Shown here piece by piece: positions 44,184 through 52,622 of a stretch of 64,000 nt of DNA. Under the pieces are notes generated by a model. That model ran no database searches. It was given only the letters and a program-made list of their open reading frames with translations, and was not told where the DNA came from. Source of the DNA: Streptomyces albireticuli (GTDB taxonomy: Bacteria; Actinomycetota; Actinomycetes; Streptomycetales; Streptomycetaceae). Within the stretch, counting starts at the first letter, position 1. Each line of letters begins with the position of its first letter. Both the position numbers and the translations under genes were made by a program. The DNA lies in NCBI RefSeq assembly GCF_021228125.1, contig NZ_JAJQQS010000006.1, positions 186,001 to 250,000 of the forward strand. The letters run 5' to 3'.

Positions 44184-45998
44184 GTGCCCAAATTGACACG
44201 TCGTCAGTTCGTGGGGTCCACCGCCGCCGTGGCGGCCGCCGGAGTGCTCGGGCCGGAGGCGGCCGGTCCCGCCGCCGCCTCCGGCCAGGGCCTCGACCAG
44301 GTCCGGCACATCGTCGTGCTCATGCAGGAGAACCGCAGCTTCGACCACTACCTCGGCACCCTGAGCGGAGTGCGGGGCTTCGACGACCGGCAGGGGCTCG
44401 TCTTCCCCGACGGCACCGGAGTGCTGCGCCAGCCCGACCCCGCCCGTAAGGACGGCGGCCGCATGCTGCCCTACCGGATGGACACCACCCGCTACAACGC
44501 CCAGAACGCCGACGGCCTCCCGCACGGCTGGAAGGACGGGCACGAGGCCATCAACCGCGGCGCCATGAACAAGTGGATATCCGCCAAGGGCGAGCGCTGC
44601 ATGGGCTACTTCACCCGCGAGGACATCCCCTACCAGTACGCCCTCGCCGACGCCTTCACCGTCGCCGACCACTACTTCTGCTCCATGGCCGGGCCCACCG
44701 ACCCCAACCGGCTCTACCTGTGGTCAGGCACCGCCGGGCCCGGCACCGACGGCACCACCGGGCCCTTCACCGACAACAGCGTCGTCACCGACAACCCCGT
44801 CGCCGACTGGACCACGTACGCGGAGCGCCTGGAGCGGGCCGGGGTGAGCTGGCGGGTCTACCACAATCCCGGCAAGGACCCCCGGTACGGCGACTACGAC
44901 GACAACGGGCTCTCGTACTTCCGGCAGTTCCACGCCTTCCCGCACGACGACCCGCGCTACGTGAACGCCATGACGAAGTTCGACCTCACCGCCTTCGACC
45001 GGCACTGTAAGGACGGCACCCTGCCGGCCGTGTCCTGGCTGGTGGCGCCCTATCTGTTCTCCGAGCACCCGGCGGCCAGCCCCGACTACGGCGCGGACTG
45101 GGTGAACACCGCGCTCCAGTCGCTGTTCGCCAACCCCGAGGTGTGGAAGCACACCGTGTTCCTGGTGATGTACGACGAGAACGACGGGTACTTCGACCAC
45201 GTCGTCCCGCCCTTCCCGGCGGCCGGCACCCCCGGCGAGTTCGTCGGCGGGCAGCCCATCGGGCTCGGCAACCGGGTGCCGCTATGGGTGATCTCGCCCT
45301 GGTCGCGCGGCGGATGGGTGAACTCGCAGGTCTTCGACCACACCTCGGTGCTGCGGTTCATGGAGCGGGTGACGGGCGTCCGCGAGCCGAACATCAGCGA
45401 CTGGCGGCGGGCCGTCTGCGGCGACCTGACCAGCTGTTTCGACTTCGCCCGCCCGGACTTCTCGGTGCCCTCCCTGCCCGACACCAAGGAGCTCGTCCGC
45501 AAGGCCGACGCCGGTGCCAAGCTGCCGCCCGTCAAGCTCCCCGGGCAGGGGCAGCAGACCCTCCCCGTGCAGGAGCCGGGCGCGCGGCCGTACCGGATGC
45601 TGCCCTACGCGCCCGACGCCTCCGTCACCGTGGACCGGACGCGCGGCCGCGTGGTGTGCGCGATGACCAACACCGGTGGCGTGGCCTTCCACTTCACCGT
45701 CTTCCCCAACATCCGGCTGCCGTTCGCCGGGACCCCGTTCACGGTCGCGCCGGGCGCCCGCGCGGAGTACGTCTGGGAGACCGCCGGGACGGACGGGGCG
45801 TACGACTTCACCGTCTACGGCGCCGACGGCTTCCTGCGCCGCTTCAAGGGCACCGTGAAGGGGGCCGCCGTCGCCGAGCGGACCGCCCGCGAGCTGGCGG
45901 CTTCGACGACGGCCGGGCGCTACGACGTGACCGTCACCGGCGCGGACGGCTTCCTGCGGCGGGTGGCCGGCACCTGGTACGGGCCGGCGGCGGGCTGA
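44184..45998 (+). CDS. Tat-exported phospholipase C (phosphocholine-type)
   Basis: This 604-residue protein of the bacterial phospholipase C / acid phosphatase superfamily has a twin-arginine signal, LTRRQFVGSTAAVAAAGVLG, so it should be exported folded. Family marks are VLMQENRSFDHYLGTLSG at the N-terminus, FCSMAGPTDPNRLYLWSG, and MYDENDGYFDHVVPP; the C-terminus carries two repeated beta modules ending in GADGFLRR. It cleaves phosphodiesters of phospholipids outside the cell. At 604 residues it is slightly shorter than classic PlcH/PlcN. The start is GTG 44184 with GGAGGAG 8 nt upstream. It appears to be monocistronic. Confidence 0.88.
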   Translation: MPKLTRRQFVGSTAAVAAAGVLGPEAAGPAAASGQGLDQVRHIVVLMQENRSFDHYLGTLSGVRGFDDRQGLVFPDGTGVLRQPDPARKDGGRMLPYRMDTTRYNAQNADGLPHGWKDGHEAINRGAMNKWISAKGERCMGYFTREDIPYQYALADAFTVADHYFCSMAGPTDPNRLYLWSGTAGPGTDGTTGPFTDNSVVTDNPVADWTTYAERLERAGVSWRVYHNPGKDPRYGDYDDNGLSYFRQFHAFPHDDPRYVNAMTKFDLTAFDRHCKDGTLPAVSWLVAPYLFSEHPAASPDYGADWVNTALQSLFANPEVWKHTVFLVMYDENDGYFDHVVPPFPAAGTPGEFVGGQPIGLGNRVPLWVISPWSRGGWVNSQVFDHTSVLRFMERVTGVREPNISDWRRAVCGDLTSCFDFARPDFSVPSLPDTKELVRKADAGAKLPPVKLPGQGQQTLPVQEPGARPYRMLPYAPDASVTVDRTRGRVVCAMTNTGGVAFHFTVFPNIRLPFAGTPFTVAPGARAEYVWETAGTDGAYDFTVYGADGFLRRFKGTVKGAAVAERTARELAASTTAGRYDVTVTGADGFLRRVAGTWYGPAAG

Positions 45999-46053
45999 GG
46001 GACCGTTTCTCCGTGCCCCGCTCGCGTCGGGAGCGGGGCACCACCGCGGGGGC

Positions 46054-47157
46054 TCAGCTCCCCGCGAGCTCGCCGAAGCCCGTGACCTCGCGCGGGTCGC
46101 GCGGGCCGGGGCCCACGTACCGCGCCGAGGGACGCACCAGACGACCGGTGCGCTTCTGCTCCAGGATGTGCGCGCTCCAGCCCGCCGTACGGGCGCACGT
46201 GAACATCGAGGTGAACATGTGCGCCGGGACCTCGGCGAAGTCCAGCACGATCGCCGCCCAGAACTCCACGTTGGTGGCCAGCACCCGGTCGGGGCGGCGG
46301 TTGTGGAGCTCCTCCAGGGCCGCCTTCTCCAGCGCCTCCGCGACCTCGAAGCGCGGCGCCGCCAGCTCCTTGGCCGTACGGCGCAGCACACGGGCGCGCG
46401 GGTCCTCGGCGCGGTAGACGCGGTGACCGAAGCCCATGAGGCGCTCGCCGCGGTCCAGGGCCCCCTTCACATAGGCCTTGGCGTCGCCCGTGCGCTCGAT
46501 CTCCTCGATCATGCCGAGGACGCGGGACGGCGCGCCGCCGTGCAGCGGGCCGGACATCGCGCCGACGGCGCCGGAGAGCGCGGCGGCCACGTCGGCGCCC
46601 GTGGAGGCGATGACGCGGGCGGTGAACGTGGAGGCGTTCATGCCGTGCTCGGCGGCCGACGTCCAGTAGGCGTCGACGGCCTTGACGTGCTTGGGGTCGG
46701 GCTCGCCGCGCCAGCGCTTCATAAACCGCTCGACGACGGTCTCCGCCTTGTCGATCTCCCGCTGCGGGACCATCGGCAGGCCCTGGCCGCGCGCCGACTG
46801 GGCCACGTAGGACAGCGCCATGACGGCGGCGCGGGCCAGGTTGTCGCGGGCCGTGGCCTCGTCGATGTCGAGGAGGGGCTTCAGGCCCCACACCGGGGCG
46901 AGCATCGCGAGCGCGGACTGGACGTCGACGCGGATGTCACCCGAATGGACGGGGATCGGGAACGGCTCGGCGGGCGGCAGCCCGGGGTTGAACGAGCCGT
47001 CGACCAGCAGACCCCAGACGTTCCCGAAGGACACCTGGCCCACCAGGTCCTCGATGTCCACACCGCGGTAGCGGAGCGAGCCGCCTTCCTTGTCGGGTTC
47101 GGCGATCTCCGTCTCGAACGCGACGACTCCTTCGAGTCCGGGTACGAAGTCGGACAT
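46054..47157 (-). CDS. Citrate synthase 2
   Basis: This 367-residue citrate synthase-fold enzyme has its catalytic residues in AEHGMNAS (His), GFGHRVYR (His) and LDFAEVPAHMF (Asp). The short length and the GVVAFETEIAEPDKEGGSLRYRGVDIEDL opening are typical of the second actinobacterial citrate synthase paralogue, which could act as a citrate or methylcitrate synthase. The ATG at 47157 is preceded by GAGGAG, 9 nt upstream. It is divergent from pdxH, a pairing I recall from Streptomyces coelicolor. Oxaloacetate with acetyl-CoA is the default substrate pair; specificity is not resolved. Confidence 0.92.
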   Translation of the reverse strand: MSDFVPGLEGVVAFETEIAEPDKEGGSLRYRGVDIEDLVGQVSFGNVWGLLVDGSFNPGLPPAEPFPIPVHSGDIRVDVQSALAMLAPVWGLKPLLDIDEATARDNLARAAVMALSYVAQSARGQGLPMVPQREIDKAETVVERFMKRWRGEPDPKHVKAVDAYWTSAAEHGMNASTFTARVIASTGADVAAALSGAVGAMSGPLHGGAPSRVLGMIEEIERTGDAKAYVKGALDRGERLMGFGHRVYRAEDPRARVLRRTAKELAAPRFEVAEALEKAALEELHNRRPDRVLATNVEFWAAIVLDFAEVPAHMFTSMFTCARTAGWSAHILEQKRTGRLVRPSARYVGPGPRDPREVTGFGELAGS

Positions 47158-47531
47158 CAGGCGGCTCCTCGTGAGGTGTACGACAAGGTGGGCGCCGATC
47201 CGGTTACGCGGCCGCGGTGGCGGCTCGCGGTCCGTTTTCGGTCAACCCGGTAATGCCCCGTGCGGCTGTCCTTCACCCGGCGCCGGGCCCGGTCCTTCGC
47301 GGGCCGAGGCTTTTACGGGCCGCCGATCGGCTTCCGGACAGCGAGGCCGGACACGATAGTCGGTGAGGTGCGGGCGCCACAGCCACCCGCCCTGCGATTT
47401 TGGGGGGTCCCGCACACGCGGGGAAGGGTGATGTCCGGCACACCAGGGGTTTCGGCCGCCGGAGGATTACGGACGGCCGGTACCGGGCAAGCTGATCGGC
47501 CGCGTCCGTCCGGGGGGTCCGCGGAGATCCC
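47158..47531. other. Divergent intergenic region between citrate synthase and pdxH
   Basis: This 374-bp stretch holds the citrate synthase ribosome binding site at its left end and leads into the pdxH promoter at its right. In between I see short G+C-rich hairpins (for example GGCGCCGGGCCCGG near 47280) but no small gene, operator or riboswitch that I can support. Confidence 0.4.
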
Positions 47532-47559
47532 TTGCCGTTCTGTCCGGACCTGACAGGAT
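47532..47559 (+). promoter_or_regulatory. pdxH promoter, probably leaderless
   Basis: TTGCCG (47532-47537) and CAGGAT (47554-47559) are spaced 16 bp apart, and the GTG start of pdxH lies 7 nt after the -10 box. Transcription would begin at or next to the start codon, and no ribosome binding site is present, so the mRNA is likely leaderless. Confidence 0.55.
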
Positions 47560-47565
47560 GGCCGC

Positions 47566-48261
47566 GTGACCCAAGCCGACGCGTTCGACGAGTTCTCCGC
47601 CGCCGGGTCCCCCGGCGATGTCCTCGACCCCGCCGTCATGCGCGAGCAGTACCGCACCGGCGGCCTCCTGGAGGAGGGCCTCGCCCCGGGCCCGTACGAG
47701 CAGTTCGCGCTGTGGTTCGCGCAGGCGTTCAGGAGCGGCCTGCCCGAGCCCAACGCGATGATCGTGTCGACCGCCGACACCACCGGCCGGCCCAGCTCGC
47801 GGACGGTCCTGCTCAAGGGGTACGACGAGCGCGGCTTCGTCTTCTACACCAACTACTCCTCGCGCAAGGGCACCGAACTCGCCGGGAACCCGCGGGTGTC
47901 GCTGCTCTTCCCGTGGTACCCGCTGGCCCGTCAGGTCGTCGTCGGCGGCACGGCCGAGCGGGTCACCCCGGCCGAGACGGCCGCCTACTTCCGGTCCCGG
48001 CCCCGGGGCTCGCAGCTCGGCGCGTGGGCGAGCGCCCAGTCGACGGTGGTCTCCTCGCGCGCCGACATCGACGCGGCGTACGACGCGGTGGCCGCCCGCT
48101 TCCCCGAGGGCGAGCCGGTGCCCGTGCCCGAGGGCTGGGGAGGCTTCCGGGTGACGGCGGAGACCGTGGAGTTCTGGCAGGGCCGGGAGAACCGGCTGCA
48201 CGACCGGCTCCGCTACGTGCGGTCCGGTGACGGCTGGCGCGTGGAACGGCTCTGCCCGTAG
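47566..48261 (+). CDS. pdxH: Pyridoxamine 5'-phosphate oxidase
   Basis: This 231-residue split-barrel FMN enzyme oxidises pyridoxamine or pyridoxine 5'-phosphate to PLP. FMN- and substrate-binding signatures include [45 protein letters not shown], and the C-terminal PROSITE-like segment [16 protein letters not shown]. The GTG at 47566 coincides with the predicted transcription start. The gene is divergent from citrate synthase and appears to be alone in its unit. It supplies the cofactor used by enzymes such as SerC elsewhere in the window. Confidence 0.95.
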   Translation: MTQADAFDEFSAAGSPGDVLDPAVMREQYRTGGLLEEGLAPGPYEQFALWFAQAFRSGLPEPNAMIVSTADTTGRPSSRTVLLKGYDERGFVFYTNYSSRKGTELAGNPRVSLLFPWYPLARQVVVGGTAERVTPAETAAYFRSRPRGSQLGAWASAQSTVVSSRADIDAAYDAVAARFPEGEPVPVPEGWGGFRVTAETVEFWQGRENRLHDRLRYVRSGDGWRVERLCP

Positions 48262-48723
48262 CCGCCGCGGTGGTGCGCGAGCGCCGTGGGGCAACGGCCC
48301 GGCCGGAGGGCGTCCGAATTCGCCGTTGCGGCACTTCCGGTGTTTTCCGGCGCTTTTTCATGATTCCGGCGGCAATGCGGCGCCGATGAATTCCGGCGGC
48401 CCGGAACGCCCGGGAACGCAGACGGTCCGCGGGCCTGCTACCGCCGCGCCGCGGGAGCGGCGCAGCGGTGCCGAGCGGACGACTCGGCGGCCCACGGACC
48501 GGGTGACTGCTTGGGATTGGCCGGCATCCCCAGGACCGGAACGGCCCGGGTCCCCGGCGTTGCGCTTGGCGCGACGACGGGCGCTAGCCCGCAGTCACCT
48601 CACGCGTCCGGAAAGAAATCATGTCCCGAACCACCTCCCTTCTCGTGTGCACACCACGGTAGGCAGCCGTCCCGGCCGCGACAACCGAATTTCCTGTGGC
48701 ATCGATTTCCGCGAAGTCCGTGT
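48262..48723. other. Long gap after pdxH, mostly featureless
   Basis: This 462-bp region includes a somewhat less G+C-rich stretch (48340-48390) and a short hairpin, CCGGTGTTTTCCGG, near 48336. Frames are open on the plus strand, but codon position bias looks weak and I see no family. It probably contains the promoter for the PAS/GAF gene. Confidence 0.35.
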
Positions 48724-48796
48724 GGTGCCCATCACGGTCGAGTTGAATGCGGTCGTGCAGGACAAGCAGACGCGGCCGGCAGGGGGTTCCTCGTGA
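48724..48796 (+). CDS. Possible 23-aa leader peptide before the PAS/GAF gene
   Basis: A GTG-started frame gives MPITVELNAVVQDKQTRPAG-G-S-S, and its TGA overlaps the GTG of the PAS/GAF gene by three bases (GTGA). Such overlap is the usual mark of translational coupling. There is no clear ribosome binding site before the GTG at 48724 (coding bases 48724-48793 plus the stop), so it may be chance. No function is proposed. Confidence 0.3.
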
Positions 48797-50193
48797 CCGC
48801 ACCACACCACTCCGGCCCGGCCCGCCCCGACGCGGCGGCCGGGCGGGGGCCCGGAGCGGGGGCGGCCGTCGACAGCGACGACTCGGACCTCCTCGCGGCC
48901 CTCCTGGACGGCATGGACGCCGCGCTGTGCGCCTTCGACGCCGACGGGACCGTCACCCACTGGAACCGCGAGGCCGAGCGGATACTCGGCTGGACGGCCG
49001 CGGAGGCCGTCGGGCGGCCGGGCCTGGCCGGCTGGGCGGTGCGCGCGGCGGACGCCGAGGAGGTCACCGCGCGGCTCTCCGCCGCGATGCGGGCCCAGGG
49101 CCGCCAGGTGCACGAGTTCGCCCTGCTCACCAAGGGCGGCGGCCGGGTCCTGGTGCGCACCCAGCTGTCGGCGGTGCCGGGCGCGGGCGGCGGTGCCGCC
49201 GGTGTCTACTGCGCCTTCAGCGAGGTGCACACCCAGATCGACCTGGAGCGCTCGATCGCCCTGAGCGAGGCCCTGTTCGGCGACGCCTCGTGGGGCGTGG
49301 TCCTCGTCGACGCGGATCTGCGCCCCGCCCTCGCCAACGCCCACGCGGCGCGCGCCCTGCGCACCGGGCGCACGGCGCTGCTGGGCCGCCCCCTGGGCGA
49401 GCTCCTGGAGCACGGCGTCGAGGAGGTCGAGGGCGCGCTCCAGCACGTCCTGGCCGCCGGCGCGCCGCCCGCCCCCACCGACCTGTGGGTGACGCTCCGG
49501 GACCAGGGCGGCGCCCCGCCGGAGCGCCGCTGCTGGCGCAGCGGCTTCCTGCGGCTGGCCTCGCCCCTCGCCGAGGAGCCCGTACCGCTCGGCGTGGCCT
49601 GGCTGTTCATGGACGTCACGGCGGCCCGGCTGGTCGAGCAGGAGAGCGCGCGGCTGCGCTTCCGGGGCAGTCAGCTGCACCGGGCGGGCCGGGCGGTCGC
49701 CGAGTGCGAGGACCCCGTCGAGGCCGCGTCCCTGTACCTGGACTTCGCCCTGGCCGGCTTCGCCGACCACGCCCTCGTCGACCTGCTGCCCGAGCCCGGT
49801 CCGGCCCCGGAGCCGCCGATCCGGCTGGTCCGCGCCGTGGCCACGCCCACCGGCACCCCGGGCCCGTCCCCGACGACGGTCCCCGGCGGCCTGCCCGTCC
49901 CCTACCCGGAGGGCCACCCGGCCCCGCAGGCGGTCGAGCGCTGTGGCTCGGTCCGCGCCGCCTCGGACTGCACGGAGAACTGGGCGACGTCCCGCAAATG
50001 GCCCGAAGGCACGGTCCACGCCCTCTCCACGCCCCTCCGCAGCCGTGGCCGCACCCTGGGCGCCGTCACGTTCCTGCGGGGGCCGTCCCGCCGCCCGTTC
50101 GACCGGGGGGACGCGACGTACGCGGAGGACGTGTCGACGCGGGTGGCGGCGGCGCTGGACCTGGCGGGGAAGTTCAGCCCGGCCGGCGATTGA
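48793..50193 (+). CDS. PAS and GAF domain signalling protein
   Basis: This 466-residue cytoplasmic protein has PAS 1 at about 30-145 (LLDGMDAALCAFDADGTVTHWNREAERILGWTAAEAVG), a second PAS-like domain at about 155-270 (SWGVVLVDADLRPALANAHAARAL, VAWLFMDVTAARLVE) and a GAF-like domain at about 285-460 with Cys residues (VERCGSVRAASDCTENW). The PP2C phosphatase or kinase output often found after this arrangement in Streptomyces is absent, so it may be a truncated sensor. The stop and the final residues, KFSPAGD, are encoded by a palindromic element. The GTG start at 48793 has AGGGGG 6 nt upstream. Confidence 0.75.
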   Translation: MTAPHHSGPARPDAAAGRGPGAGAAVDSDDSDLLAALLDGMDAALCAFDADGTVTHWNREAERILGWTAAEAVGRPGLAGWAVRAADAEEVTARLSAAMRAQGRQVHEFALLTKGGGRVLVRTQLSAVPGAGGGAAGVYCAFSEVHTQIDLERSIALSEALFGDASWGVVLVDADLRPALANAHAARALRTGRTALLGRPLGELLEHGVEEVEGALQHVLAAGAPPAPTDLWVTLRDQGGAPPERRCWRSGFLRLASPLAEEPVPLGVAWLFMDVTAARLVEQESARLRFRGSQLHRAGRAVAECEDPVEAASLYLDFALAGFADHALVDLLPEPGPAPEPPIRLVRAVATPTGTPGPSPTTVPGGLPVPYPEGHPAPQAVERCGSVRAASDCTENWATSRKWPEGTVHALSTPLRSRGRTLGAVTFLRGPSRRPFDRGDATYAEDVSTRVAAALDLAGKFSPAGD

Positions 50194-50288
50194 GGCCACC
50201 GCGCGGAGCGCGGAAGGGGTCCGGGGGCGAAGCCCCCGGTTACGGGAAGGGGCGGGGTGGGGGAAAGGCCCGCCGGCAGGCGTCCCGC
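50172..50288. repeat. Palindromic element, copy H (right half), overlapping a stop codon
   Basis: TTCAGCCCGGCCGGCGATTGAGG, CGCGGAGCGCGG, GGGGGCGAAGCCCCC and GGGAAGGGGCGGGG follow in the family order. The TGA within CGATTGAGG is the stop of the PAS/GAF gene. The element reaches almost to the stop of the convergent SIS gene, so it covers the whole gap. Confidence 0.8.
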
Positions 50289-50290
50289 CG

Positions 50291-51046
50291 CTACTGCCGG
50301 AAGAAGATCCGGTCCCCGTAGTCGCTCATCACCCGCCCGTTCCACTCGTGCCCACCGTCCACGTTCCCCGACCGCAGCATCGGCGGATCGATCCCCCGCT
50401 CCGCCAGCGCCCCCACCGCCTCCGCCACCACCGCCTGCATCAGCGCGCTCGTCACCACCGTCGACGCCGGCCCGAAAGGCGCCCCGACCCCCTCCGCCCT
50501 GATCTCCGCGTCCCCGATGTCGATCTTGCTGTCGACGACCAGGTCGCAGTGGTCCTTCAGGAAGGTCCCCGACACGTGCCGGGACTTCGTGTGCTCGGCG
50601 TAGGCGAGCGAAGTGACGCCGACGACCTTCAGGCCCAGCGCGCGGGCGTTCATCGCCATCTCCACCGGGAGGGAGTTCCGCCCGGACAGCGAGATGACGA
50701 TCAGCAGGTCGCCCGGCTGCGCCGGACTCGTGTCCAGGACCGCGCCGGCGAGCCCGTTCACCCGCTCCAGCGCGCTGCCGAGCGTGGCGGGCACGATGTC
50801 GAGGCCCATCACGCCGGGCACGGCGAGGAGGTTGATCAGGGCGAGCCCGCCCGCGCGGTAGACGACGTCCTGCGCGGGGAGCGAGGAGTGCCCGGCGCCG
50901 AAGACGAAGAGCCGGCCGCCGTCCGCCACCGTGTCGGCGATCAGCGCACCGGCCTCGGCGATCCGCCCGGCCTCCTCGTCGCGCACCCGCTGGAGCAGCC
51001 CGATCGCGGCGTCGAAGAACTGCCCGGCCAGCTTGTTCTCGCTCAT
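50291..51046 (-). CDS. SIS domain sugar-phosphate isomerase-like protein
   Basis: This 251-residue protein has a SIS fold: GGRLFVFGAGHSSLPAQDVVYRAGG at the N-terminal phosphosugar site, LLIVISLSGRNSLPVEMAMNARALGLKVVGVTSL as the SIS core, and a C-terminal region rich in Asp and Gly. It belongs to the sugar isomerase domain-containing group, possibly acting on a phosphorylated amino sugar; alternatively it could be a regulator that binds one. The start is ATG 51046. It is divergent from dmdR1. Substrate unknown. Confidence 0.85.
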   Translation of the reverse strand: MSENKLAGQFFDAAIGLLQRVRDEEAGRIAEAGALIADTVADGGRLFVFGAGHSSLPAQDVVYRAGGLALINLLAVPGVMGLDIVPATLGSALERVNGLAGAVLDTSPAQPGDLLIVISLSGRNSLPVEMAMNARALGLKVVGVTSLAYAEHTKSRHVSGTFLKDHCDLVVDSKIDIGDAEIRAEGVGAPFGPASTVVTSALMQAVVAEAVGALAERGIDPPMLRSGNVDGGHEWNGRVMSDYGDRIFFRQ

Positions 51047-51243
51047 CGCCGAGGGGCTCCTAACCTCAAGATCCGGTGGGGCGTACGGCCTGGCGTACGC
51101 TCGTGGCGCGGATCACGTTGCGGTCTGGACCTGGGCGCTGTCAATACGACGGCGGCCGTCAGGGGCGTACGCGGCACCGTTGTCGGTGATATGCGTCAGA
51201 ATTGAGTCCAGGGGCCACGCGCACGACATATCAAGGGGCACGC

Positions 51244-51936
51244 ATGTCCGGACTGATCGACACCACGGAGATGTATCTCCGCACCATTCTCGAGCTCGAG
51301 GAAGAAGGTGTGGTCCCCATGCGCGCCCGCATCGCCGAGCGGCTCGACCAGAGCGGCCCGACGGTGAGCCAGACCGTGGCGCGCATGGAGCGCGACGGCC
51401 TGGTGTCGGTCGCCGGGGACCGCCACCTGGAACTGACCGAGGAGGGCCGCCGCCTGGCGACCCGGGTGATGCGCAAGCACCGCCTCGCCGAGTGCCTGCT
51501 CGTCGATGTGATCGGCCTGGAGTGGGAGCAGGTGCACGCCGAGGCCTGCCGCTGGGAGCACGTGATGAGCGAGGCCGTGGAGCGGCGGGTGCTGGAGCTG
51601 CTGCGCCACCCCACCGAGTCGCCCTACGGCAACCCCATCCCGGGCCTGGAGGAGCTGGGCGAGAAGCCCGAGCCCGACCCGTTCCTCAACGACGGCATGG
51701 TCAGCCTGATGGACCTGGAGCCGGGCGCGGACGGCAAGACCGTCGTCGTCCGCCGCATCGGGGAGCCCATCCAGACGGATCCTCAGCTGATGTACACGCT
51801 GCGCCGGGCCGGTGTGCAGCCGGGCGCGGTGGTGAGCGTCACGGAGTCCGCCGGCGGGGTGCTGGTGGGCAGCAGCGGCGAGGCCGCGGAGCTGGAGGCG
51901 GACATCGCGATGCACGTCTTCGTCGCCAAGCGCTGA
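51244..51936 (+). CDS. dmdR1: DtxR/IdeR-type iron-dependent repressor
   Basis: This 230-residue repressor has an N-terminal winged helix (ARIAERLDQSGPTVSQTVARMERDGLV), a dimerisation domain with metal ligands in HRLAECLLVD and C-R-W-E-H (corresponding to C102, E105, H106 of DtxR), and a C-terminal SH3-like domain (VVVRRIGEPIQTDPQ to HVFVAKR). Fe2+ binding lets it repress siderophore and iron-uptake genes. Length and sequence match S. coelicolor DmdR1. The ATG at 51244 has a weak AAGGGG 6 nt upstream. No clear iron box is seen before its own gene. In S. coelicolor an antisense gene (adm) overlaps dmdR1, and a long frame is open here too. Confidence 0.93.
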   Translation: MSGLIDTTEMYLRTILELEEEGVVPMRARIAERLDQSGPTVSQTVARMERDGLVSVAGDRHLELTEEGRRLATRVMRKHRLAECLLVDVIGLEWEQVHAEACRWEHVMSEAVERRVLELLRHPTESPYGNPIPGLEELGEKPEPDPFLNDGMVSLMDLEPGADGKTVVVRRIGEPIQTDPQLMYTLRRAGVQPGAVVSVTESAGGVLVGSSGEAAELEADIAMHVFVAKR

Positions 51937-51959
51937 CACCGCGTCGCGGAGCTTGTCAC

Positions 51960-51987
51960 GGGGGTCGCCGGTGGGCGGCCCCCGTTT
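51960..51987 (+). terminator. Terminator-like hairpin after dmdR1
   Basis: GGGGGTCGCC (51960-51969) pairs with GGCGGCCCCC (51974-51983), with one G-U pair and a GGTG loop, followed by GTTT. It lies 24 bp after the dmdR1 stop. Confidence 0.75.
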
Positions 51988-52622
51988 CGCGTTCCCGGGA
52001 CCGGTATCCGGACGGGTCCGGAGCGGGTTCCCGGCCGCGCCGGTGCCGGACCGGAGCCGAACCGGAACCGGACCGGATGCGCCCAACTCCCTTGAATCCG
52101 GCCGGAGTCGGCGTATTCGGCACGGCGGGCCCCCGGGCGTGTCACCCTGACGCTGACACGGACGCGCGGCGCGCCGCCGCGGCTCGGGGAGGGGGCTGGT
52201 CGGTGTGGCGGGTGTGGCCGGTGCGGGTGCGCCCGTACGCCGGAGGCGGCCGCACGGGCGACGGCCGGGACGGGGCCGGCGGCGATGGCGGCGGCTGTGA
52301 CGGGGGTGGCGGACGGTCATGGTGGGGCGAGCGCCCCGGGGCGGGGCCGGCGGTCATGGCGAGGGCCCCGGCGCCCTTGTGAGCTGCCGGGGCCCTGCCT
52401 CCCCATGTACCCCCACGGCGACCCGGAGCCCCGAGCTCCCAGGGTGCGCCCCGCGGACCTTTCTTCCCCGAGCGGTCCGCGCCCAGGTCGATTACTCCCC
52501 TGGGTGCCGCCGGTCAACCCTTCAGCAAGGTCACTCGAAAGAGGGGTGTTGCGTGGGGTGTTGCGTGCGACAGACGTGTATTCGAATCTATGTTCTATAC
52601 GATGTAGCGGCCCGGGGGAGAA
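51988..52622. other. Long gap between dmdR1 and the hydrolase-fold gene
   Basis: The 635 bp are mostly G+C-rich with GACCGGA-type iterations (52010-52080). Near the right end, 52575-52610 is A+T-rich: CGAATCTATGTTCT (52583-52596) resembles a degenerate LexA box (CGAAC-N4-GTTCG), and CTATACGAT could be a -10 for the next gene. No gene of its own is supported. Confidence 0.4.

Noticed and set aside
52583..52596. LexA (SOS) box
   Set aside because: CGAATCTATGTTCT departs from CGAAC-N4-GTTCG at two important positions and the downstream gene has no link to DNA repair.
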